Translations under genes and position numbers: made by a program
The notes under the pieces: generated by a model
What the model was told of the DNA's origin: nothing
Databases searched by the model: none
What the model saw: only the letters and a program-made list of their open reading frames with translations
Shown here: piece after piece, positions 1-6,066 of the stretch
Position numbering within the stretch: the first letter of the stretch is position 1
How the letters are laid out: the number at the start of each line of letters is the position of its first letter
From: an uncultured Caulobacteraceae bacterium
GTDB lineage: Bacteria > Pseudomonadota > Alphaproteobacteria > Caulobacterales > Caulobacteraceae
Assembly (NCBI GenBank): GCA_946482375.1
Contig: CAMLRH010000164.1
Coordinates: 1-6,066 of the forward strand
Length of the DNA stretch: 6,066 bases
Reading direction: 5' to 3'

Positions 1-554
1 GCGACGCCGCCATGGTGCGGGCCGTGGCTGGGGTATTGGACGGCGCTCGCGGTATTCCGGCTGTCGTCGATCCGGTCATGGTGGCCAAGGGCGGGGCTTC
101 CCTGCTCGCCGGGAAGGCCGTGCAGGCGGTGCGCGAGCTGATGATCCCCCGCGCGGCGCTGCTGACGCCCAATGCGCCGGAGGCCGCCGCGCTGACCGGG
201 CTGGCTGTCGAGACGACCGACGACCTGCGCCGTGCGGCCGAGGCGTTGCTGAAGCTCGGCGCCAAGGCGGTGCTGATGAAGGGCGGCCATATCGCCGGCG
301 AGCGCGTCGTCGACCTGCTCATCACCCCCGAGAGCGAAACCGCCTTCGAGGGCGAACGTATCGAGACCCGGCACACCCACGGCACCGGCTGCACGCTGGC
401 CAGCGCCTGCGCGACGGGGCTGGCGCAAGGGCTAACGCTGACCGAAGCGGTGGCGCGGGCCTGGGACTATGTGCACGAGGCCATGCTGGGCGCGCCGGGC
501 TTCGGCGCCGGGCACGGGCCGCTTGACCACGGTTGGCCGCTGCGGCAGCGCTAG
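1..554 (+). CDS. thiD: Hydroxymethylpyrimidine/phosphomethylpyrimidine kinase ThiD, 5'-truncated by window edge
   Basis: ThiD phosphorylates 4-amino-5-hydroxymethyl-2-methylpyrimidine and then its monophosphate to give HMP-PP, the pyrimidine half of thiamine; it is a cytosolic ribokinase-fold enzyme. The frame is open from base 3 with no start in view; the ATG at 12 is internal, because the protein continues in family register upstream of it. About 183 residues are present of a usual 260-270, so the N-terminal third is missing. Visible family motifs, in order, are DPVMVAKGG early on, LTPNAPEAAALTG, LMKGGH, and HGTGCTLASA near the C-terminus, the last being the anion-hole/catalytic loop with its conserved cysteine. 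The TAG stop lies 3 nt before the next ATG, so the gene is probably cotranscribed with the PhzF-family gene. No other thiamine genes are in the window. The family call is very secure; a fused ThiE domain is excluded because the protein ends normally. Confidence 0.95.
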   Translation, partial: DAAMVRAVAGVLDGARGIPAVVDPVMVAKGGASLLAGKAVQAVRELMIPRAALLTPNAPEAAALTGLAVETTDDLRRAAEALLKLGAKAVLMKGGHIAGERVVDLLITPESETAFEGERIETRHTHGTGCTLASACATGLAQGLTLTEAVARAWDYVHEAMLGAPGFGAGHGPLDHGWPLRQR

Positions 555-557
555 GCC

Positions 558-1366
558 ATGCGCCAGTGGACCATCGACGCCTTCGCCTCCGCGCCCTTCA
601 AGGGCAACCCCGCCTGCGTGCTCGAGCCGCGAGAGGCCTTCCCGGCCGACGGCTGGATGCAGGCGCTGGCGGCGGAGAACAATCAGGCCGAGACGGCCTT
701 CCTGCGCCGAACGGCCGATCCGGCCCGTTTCGACCTGCGCTGGTTCACACCGGCGCTGGAGGTGCCGCTCTGCGGGCACGCGACGCTGGCGGCAGGGCAT
801 GCCCTGCTCGCCGAGCTGGGCGTCGACGCCGAACTCGTCACCTTCGACACGAAGTCGGGGCCGCTGACCGTGCGCCGCGCGGGCGAGCTCTACGAGATGG
901 ACTTCCCCGCCAGCCCGCCGCACCGGATCGACCCGCCCGTCGGCCTCGTGGAGGCGCTGGGCGTCGAGCCGAAGGAGGTCTGGGCCGCTCAGTTCCTCGT
1001 CTGCCTGCTCGGCGACGAGGCGGCGGTGCGAGCGGTTCAGCCCGATCTCGTGGCGCTGAAGGACATCTCAAGCGCCGCGACGCAGGGGCGCGGGAACGTC
1101 GCGGTCGCCGCATTGGCCGACGACGGCGCGGGCTACGACGTCGTCAGCCGCTTCTTCGCGCCGGGCTCGGGTATCCCCGAGGATGCGGCGACGGGCTCGA
1201 TGCACTGCATCCTGTCGCCGATGTTCGCCGATCGGCTGGGGCGCAAGACGCTGCGCTTCCATCAGGCCTACCCCGGCCGTGGCGCGGACCTCGAGTGCGA
1301 GCATCGCGGCGAGCGCGTGCTGTTGCGGGGTCGGGCGGTGACGGTGGCGGAAAGCGTGTTGCGGCT

Positions 1367-1370
<4 letters not shown>
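558..1370 (+). CDS. PhzF-family isomerase/epimerase
   Basis: The 270-residue protein has the usual length and the two-lobed diaminopimelate-epimerase-like fold pattern of the PhzF family. Motifs seen are FKGNPACVL (residues 14-22), NNQAETAFL with Glu45, PLCGHATLA with Gly73-His74, and [12 protein letters not shown] with Asp209 near residues 205-216. Glu45, His74 and the Asp of the ExxATGS motif match the catalytic or active-site residues known for PhzF, so the enzyme should be active. Despite the family name, no phenazine genes are nearby, and most genomic homologues act on unknown metabolites; the substrate cannot be told. The ATG is 3 nt after the thiD stop with no clear Shine-Dalgarno sequence, which suggests translational coupling. 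The TAG stop overlaps the stop of the opposing kinase gene in a shared CTAG. Family call secure, function unknown. Confidence 0.93.
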
Positions 1371-3301
<1,931 letters not shown>

Positions 3302-3372
3302 CTCGCGGCGGACGGAGTTCTGCACGTCTGCCTTATGAAGCAAGGTTCCTAACGCTTCGCTTCCGATGTCCG

Positions 3373-3387
3373 TTAACCTCTCGTTGA
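3373..3387. promoter_or_regulatory. Candidate CtrA-type box 1 (TTAA-N7-TTGA)
   Basis: TTAA at 3373-3376 and TTGA at 3384-3387 are separated by exactly 7 nt. The known CtrA consensus in Caulobacter-like bacteria is TTAA-N7-TTAA, so this matches 7 of 8 defined bases. It lies 70-84 nt upstream of the ATG at 3457. Assignment to CtrA is inference and depends on the host being a CtrA-bearing alphaproteobacterium. Confidence 0.35.
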
Positions 3388-3403
3388 TTTCGCTTGGTTT
3401 TGG

Positions 3404-3418
3404 TTAAGAAGTCGTTTA
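3404..3418. promoter_or_regulatory. Candidate CtrA-type box 2 (TTAA-N7-TTTA)
   Basis: TTAA at 3404-3407 and TTTA at 3415-3418 are spaced by 7 nt, again 7 of 8 matches to the CtrA consensus. A further TTAA follows at 3421-3424. Such a box overlapping the expected -35/-10 region of the downstream gene would suit direct activation or repression, but no transcription start is known. Confidence 0.35.
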
Positions 3419-3441
3419 CCTTAACGAGGCCTGCAGCGAAT

Positions 3442-3448
3442 GGAGGGG
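3442..3448 (+). promoter_or_regulatory. Strong ribosome binding site fixing the start at 3457
   Basis: GGAGGGG lies 8 nt before the ATG at 3457. It is the best Shine-Dalgarno match in the window and decides this start over an in-frame TTG at 3394 that would add 21 residues. Confidence 0.8.
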
Positions 3449-3456
3449 CACTAGTT

Positions 3457-3795
3457 ATGGAAAAAGCTTTCGTGGTCCAGCGCGTGGCCAACAAGACCTG
3501 GTCGTCCGAAAATGCCGTCGATGCGGCGCTTGCGGAAGCCTCCGCGCTGATGATCGAAATTGGGAACGCCCGCCAGGAGCTCCGGCTTTCGGCGAGCACC
3601 TTCGACAAGACGACCACCGATCTGGTGAAGGCGATCGCCGCCCTCGGCCAGGCGCGTGCGGCGCTCGTCGAAATGCACGAAGAACTCGCCGAGGTGAAGA
3701 TCCGCATTGGTGACCGCACCAAGCTGACCGGCACCTGGGACAAGCCGCCGAAGCCGAAGGGCGACCTGATCGACGAAATCCGGGCCGTCTCCTAA
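3457..3795 (+). CDS. Small conserved-looking helical/coiled-coil protein of unknown function
   Basis: I do not recognise this 112-residue protein. It starts MEKAFVVQRVANKTWSSE and residues about 17-85 are predicted helical by composition: Ala-, Glu- and Leu-rich, with regular hydrophobic spacing (VDAALAEASALM, LVKAIAALGQARAALVEMHEELAEV), consistent with a coiled coil or helical bundle. The C-terminal part (about 86-112) is a polar tail containing WDKPPKPKGD. There is no signal peptide, TM segment or cysteine, so it is probably cytosolic and may form oligomers. An excellent ribosome binding site and an AT-rich promoter region suggest good expression. It is divergent from the hybrid kinase gene and may share control with it. 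A phasin-like or structural scaffold role is possible, but nothing specific supports one. Reality of the gene is supported by the ribosome binding site and codon use; the function is open. Confidence 0.85.
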   Translation: MEKAFVVQRVANKTWSSENAVDAALAEASALMIEIGNARQELRLSASTFDKTTTDLVKAIAALGQARAALVEMHEELAEVKIRIGDRTKLTGTWDKPPKPKGDLIDEIRAVS

Positions 3796-3824
3796 AAACA
3801 CGGTTTCAAAAACTTAACTTGTTT

Positions 3825-3851
3825 AGCGCCTCTGATCCGTTCAGAGGCGCT
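3825..3851 (+). terminator. Perfect 11-bp hairpin between two genes; terminator-like and/or translational control element
   Basis: AGCGCCTCTGA (3825-3835) and TCAGAGGCGCT (3841-3851) are exact reverse complements around the 5-nt loop TCCGT. The hairpin sits 29 nt after the stop of the small helical-protein gene, where a terminator would be expected, but no U-tract follows (ATTCGT and then ATG). The 3' arm contains AGAGG, about 10 nt before the ATG at 3858, which is the only plausible ribosome binding site for the next gene. It may therefore attenuate readthrough or hide that site. The stem is certain; its role is inferred. Confidence 0.6.
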
Positions 3852-3857
3852 ATTCGT

Positions 3858-4307
3858 ATGTACCAGACACTGCAGAGCCAGATCCTGCTGGGGCTGATCC
3901 TGTTCTCGGTGGCGTTCGCTCTGTGGAAGGGCGGGCGTCCGGAGCGGGTCGGCGCTCTGTTCAACGGCGTGATCGCGATCGGCGTCACGGTGCTGCAGGC
4001 GCTTATCCACGAGTCGCTTCACACCACGCCCATCCTGATCGCCGACGGCCTTCTCGCGATGGGCTTCCTGATTCTGGCGATTCGCTACGCAAGCCTGTGG
4101 CTGGGCGCGGCGATGATCCTGCAGGCGGTAGGTTTCATGATGCATTCCGCCCTGCTGCTCGGGCTGATCGAGCATCCAGAATACTTCTACTACGCCGCCA
4201 TGAACGCCATGAGCGGCGGCGTCATCCTCTCGATCATCCTCGGTACGGCCTACGCGTGGGTGGTGCGACGGCGAAACGCCCGCCTGGAGCGGGAGGCTGC
4301 CGCCTAG
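3858..4307 (+). CDS. Small multi-pass membrane protein of unknown function
   Basis: I do not recognise a family for this 149-residue protein. It is strongly hydrophobic with four or five likely TM helices, at about residues 7-23, 33-50, 57-76, 79-103 and 112-136, followed by a basic, cytoplasm-type tail (RRRNARLERE). Polar residues inside or near the membrane include His51, His55, His96 and the HPEYFYY loop (106-112), which might bind a ligand, though this is speculative. The ATG at 3858 follows a hairpin whose 3' arm carries the only Shine-Dalgarno-like sequence. An in-frame TTG at 3819 would add 13 residues encoded through the hairpin and is less likely. The stop overlaps that of the opposing transporter gene in a shared CTAG. 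Its short distance from the helical-protein gene permits cotranscription, with the hairpin lowering its expression. Gene reality is likely; function unknown. Confidence 0.8.
   Translation: MYQTLQSQILLGLILFSVAFALWKGGRPERVGALFNGVIAIGVTVLQALIHESLHTTPILIADGLLAMGFLILAIRYASLWLGAAMILQAVGFMMHSALLLGLIEHPEYFYYAAMNAMSGGVILSIILGTAYAWVVRRRNARLEREAAA
4304..4307. other. Shared CTAG: overlapping stop codons of a second convergent pair
   Basis: The plus-strand TAG at 4305-4307 (small membrane protein) and the minus-strand TAG at 4304-4306 (EamA transporter) share CTAG, the same arrangement as at 1367-1370. Confidence 0.9.
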
Positions 4308-5197
4308 GCCTTGCGGGTCGTGGTCGCGAGCGCCACGCCAGCCAGGATCAGACTCAGCGCCGTATAGGCCTGCCAGCCGGGCCGTTCGCCCATCAGGAAT
4401 ACGCCGAGCGCCATCGCCCACAGCGGCGCGAGGTAGATGGTCATGCTCATGAACACCGGCCCCTGTCGCTGGACGAGGAAGACGTAGCCGATTCCGGCCA
4501 GCGCGGTCGGGAAGATGCCGAGCGCGACGACCGCCGCGGTCGAGGCCGGCGAGGGCCAGGCGGTCATCGGCGGCTCGAAGAGGACCGCCGCCACGCTCGC
4601 GCCGATCGCGCCCATCAGGCACATCATCAGGGCGCCGGCGCTGGACGACACGGTCGGCGCCTTGCGGGTGACGACGTTGGCGACGGCGTAGCAGAAGGCC
4701 CCGATCAGCGCGGCGATCAGCGCCAGCGCCTCCACGCCCATGCCTTCTGAGAGCCGAGGACCCACCAGGACGACCAGCCCGACGAAGCCGAGCAGGACGC
4801 CGGCCACCCGCCGGGGACCGAGCGGCTCGTCGCGCAGGGCGGCGAAGGCCAGCGCTGTGGTGAAGATGGGCGAGGCGCCGTTACAGATGGCGTTCACCGC
4901 CGAGGGGATGCCCTTGGCGGCGTGGGCGAACAGGAAGAAGGGCGCCGCCAGGCCGATGGTCCCGATGACGGCGTAATAGCCCCACGCGGGGTGCGGTCTG
5001 GGCGCCAGTGGCGGTAAAGGCGCGCCGTTGATCAGGCATACCACCGCCAGCGTGATGCTGGCCACCCACAACCGGATCACCGTGTTCCACACCGGCGAGA
5101 TGTCGTGGACGGCGATCTTCAGGGCGCCGAAGGCCGAACCCCAGGCGACCACGAGCGCGGCAAGCACCAGCCAGTCGAGCGGTTTGGGGCGGGGCAA
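4304..5197 (-). CDS. EamA/DMT-superfamily transporter (RhaT/YdcZ-like permease)
   Basis: The 297-residue protein has the standard length and layout of drug/metabolite transporters: ten hydrophobic helices formed by two EamA repeats. The first repeat begins at LDWLVLAALVVAWGSAFGALKIA, with the typical WGS near TM1, and ends around the GVLLGFVGLVVLVGP helix (about residues 133-147). The second repeat starts near GVEALALIAALIGAFCYAVANVVTRK and ends with IYLAPLWAMALGVFLMGERPGWQAYTALSLILAGV, including the typical P-x-x-A...GE motif of the last helices. It sits in the inner membrane and probably exports an amino acid or other small metabolite; the substrate cannot be read from sequence. The start is a TTG at 5197, supported by GGAG 7 nt upstream. 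It is divergent from serC, so a serine or amino-acid link is possible but unproved. Confidence 0.92.
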   Translation of the reverse strand: MPRPKPLDWLVLAALVVAWGSAFGALKIAVHDISPVWNTVIRLWVASITLAVVCLINGAPLPPLAPRPHPAWGYYAVIGTIGLAAPFFLFAHAAKGIPSAVNAICNGASPIFTTALAFAALRDEPLGPRRVAGVLLGFVGLVVLVGPRLSEGMGVEALALIAALIGAFCYAVANVVTRKAPTVSSSAGALMMCLMGAIGASVAAVLFEPPMTAWPSPASTAAVVALGIFPTALAGIGYVFLVQRQGPVFMSMTIYLAPLWAMALGVFLMGERPGWQAYTALSLILAGVALATTTRKA

Positions 5198-5204
5198 GGC
5201 GCCA

Positions 5205-5208
5205 CTCC
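5205..5208 (-). promoter_or_regulatory. Ribosome binding site supporting the TTG start of the EamA gene
   Basis: On the minus strand GGAG lies 7 nt before the TTG at 5197. No ATG or GTG is nearby in the frame, and the protein from this TTG begins in register with DMT transporters, so the rare start codon is favoured. Confidence 0.6.
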
Positions 5209-5318
5209 GGGGAAGAGCTGAAGCCTGAGCTAGGCCGTGTGGCGCGCCTTCGCCACCTGTTTCCTGCGCAGGGCCGTAGAAAAACTTTCCTTGTGTGCAA
5301 CTGCGAAATGAGGTCTTT

Positions 5319-5380
5319 CAGCGCTGGGCCACGCCCTCCCAACGGGGCGCTGCCCATCTGCAAGGATGGGAGACATCGCA
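5319..5380 (+). ncRNA. Candidate serC leader RNA (cis-regulatory), with stem over the serC ribosome binding site
   Basis: The 62 nt before serC can fold into two stems. CAGCGC (5319-5324) pairs with GCGCTG (5347-5352), enclosing GGGC (5326-5329) with GCCC (5333-5336). Next to it CCCATC (5353-5358) pairs with GATGGG (5365-5370) around a 6-nt loop. The second stem overlaps GGGAGA (5368-5373), the serC Shine-Dalgarno sequence. GGGC 5326-5329 could instead pair with GCCC 5352-5355, and CGCCC 5332-5336 with GGGCG 5345-5349, so exclusive folds are possible. A serC leader motif whose last stem covers the ribosome binding site is known upstream of serC in alphaproteobacteria; assignment here rests on position and architecture, not on a covariance search. 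The 5' end of the element is uncertain and may lie further upstream. Confidence 0.65.
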
Positions 5381-6066
5381 GTGACGACAACCGCCAAGCC
5401 CGGACTCCGTCCGGCGCGACCTGAGTTCTCTTCCGGGCCATGCGCCAAGCGCCCCGGATGGACCCCTGAAAATCTGGCCAACGCCGTGCTCGGCCGCTCG
5501 CACCGGTCGAAGATCGGCAAGGCGCGCCTAAAGGAAGCCATCGACCGCACGCGCGCCGTGCTGGAGGTCCCCGAGGACTTCCTGATCGGCATTGTGCCTG
5601 GTTCCGACACCGGCGCCGTCGAGATGGCCATGTGGTCGATGCTGGGCCCGCGCCCGGTGCAGCTGCTGGCCTTCGAGAGCTTCGGCAAGGACTGGGTGAC
5701 GGACGTCACCAAACAGCTGAAGCTGCCCAACGTCGAGGTCCTGGACGCGCCCTACGGGCAGCTGCCGGACCTGACGAAGGTGCGGCCCGACGCCGACCTC
5801 GTCTTCACCTGGAATGGCACCACCAGCGGCGTGCGGGTTCCGAACGCCGACTTCATCTCCGCCGACCGCGAAGGCATCGTCATCTGCGACGCCACCAGCG
5901 CGGCCTTCGCCCAGCCGCTCGACTGGGCCAAGCTCGATGCCGTCACCTTCTCCTGGCAGAAGGCGCTGGGCGGCGAGGGCGGTCATGGCGTCCTGATCCT
6001 GTCGCCCCGGGCCGTGGCGCGACTGGAGAGCTACACGCCGGCCTGGCCGATGCCGAAGCTCTTCCG
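5381..6066 (+). CDS. serC: Phosphoserine aminotransferase SerC, 3'-truncated by window edge
   Basis: SerC is a cytosolic PLP enzyme that transfers the amino group of glutamate to 3-phosphohydroxypyruvate to make phosphoserine, the second step of serine synthesis; it can also act in vitamin B6 synthesis. The frame is open from the GTG at 5381 to the window end: 228 codons of a usual 380-390 for the alphaproteobacterial type. The N-terminal [15 protein letters not shown] (13-27), the [13 protein letters not shown] stretch (38-50), [13 protein letters not shown] (73-85), [11 protein letters not shown] (144-154), ICDATSAAF with Asp170 (PLP pyridine-nitrogen contact) and [13 protein letters not shown] with PLP lysine Lys194 are all visible. 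GTG is chosen because GGGAGA lies 7 nt upstream and the first internal Met is residue 82, well past conserved sequence. The gene is divergent from the EamA transporter. serA often follows in alphaproteobacteria but would lie outside the window. Confidence 0.95.
   Translation, partial: MTTTAKPGLRPARPEFSSGPCAKRPGWTPENLANAVLGRSHRSKIGKARLKEAIDRTRAVLEVPEDFLIGIVPGSDTGAVEMAMWSMLGPRPVQLLAFESFGKDWVTDVTKQLKLPNVEVLDAPYGQLPDLTKVRPDADLVFTWNGTTSGVRVPNADFISADREGIVICDATSAAFAQPLDWAKLDAVTFSWQKALGGEGGHGVLILSPRAVARLESYTPAWPMPKLF

Larger units (their letters stand above)
3302..3456. promoter_or_regulatory. AT-rich divergent promoter region
   Basis: This gap separates the divergent kinase gene and the small helical-protein gene and must hold promoters for both. 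Bases about 3350-3430 are clearly poorer in GC than the rest of the window and contain three TTAA tetramers (3373, 3404, 3421). A possible sigma-70-like pair toward the plus strand is TTGGTT (3394-3399) and TACCTT (3417-3422) with 17 nt between, but the match is weak. I see no convincing minus-strand promoter. Confidence 0.6.

Noticed and set aside
3333..3801. Minus-strand open frames opposite the small helical-protein gene.
   Set aside because: The plus-strand frame has a strong ribosome binding site, a sensible start and natural composition; the antisense products do not.
3796..3824. Possible CtrA box at the TTAA at 3814.
   Set aside because: No TTAA-like partner stands at the 7-nt spacing on either side.
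3923..4750. A 275-codon plus-strand frame through the membrane protein gene and antisense to the transporter gene.
   Set aside because: Arg/His/Gly-rich low-complexity product crossing two well-supported genes in wrong frames.
5230..5318. A sigma-70 promoter for serC upstream of the leader.
   Set aside because: One must exist nearby, but no hexamer pair with acceptable spacing stands out (TTGTGT at 5291 lacks a matching -10), so no position is given.
5528..5986. A minus-strand frame opposite serC.
   Set aside because: serC carries all expected PLP-enzyme motifs on the other strand; the antisense product has none.

Overview
This 6.07-kb, GC-rich window looks like an alphaproteobacterial chromosome, most probably Caulobacterales (Caulobacter, Phenylobacterium or Brevundimonas type); the genus cannot be fixed from the sequence. 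Pointers are the high GC content, an alphaproteobacterial-type SerC preceded by an RNA leader whose last stem covers the ribosome binding site, and clustered TTAA-N7-TTAA-like (CtrA-type) boxes in the one AT-rich gap. I see no sign of mobile DNA, tRNA, rRNA or CRISPR.

Layout from left to right. At 1-1370 (+) there are two tightly packed genes: the C-terminal two thirds of thiD (HMP/HMP-P kinase, thiamine synthesis) and, 3 nt later, a complete PhzF-family isomerase/epimerase gene. The latter meets tail to tail, sharing a CTAG, a large (-) gene at 1367-3301 for a membrane-bound hybrid histidine kinase (TM, extracytoplasmic sensor, TM, HAMP, HisKA, HATPase, receiver). An AT-rich divergent promoter region (3302-3456) separates the kinase from a small (+) gene for an unrecognised 112-residue helical protein (3457-3795). 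A perfect 11-bp hairpin (3825-3851) follows, then a (+) gene for an unrecognised small multi-TM protein (3858-4307). This converges, again sharing a CTAG, with a (-) EamA/DMT-family transporter gene (4304-5197). The final divergent gap (5198-5380) carries the candidate serC leader RNA, and the serC gene (5381 onward, +) runs off the right edge.

Functionally this is a mosaic of housekeeping metabolism (thiamine, serine), one signalling protein, one metabolite exporter-type permease and two proteins of unknown function. The coding sequence is dense, and nearly all non-coding sequence lies in three short gaps of about 155, 62 and 183 bp, each with recognisable regulatory structure. No unambiguous new multi-gene system is visible. 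The best leads are the small coiled-coil-like protein divergent from the hybrid kinase under possible CtrA control, the hairpin that buries the putative ribosome binding site of the small membrane protein, and the serC leader.
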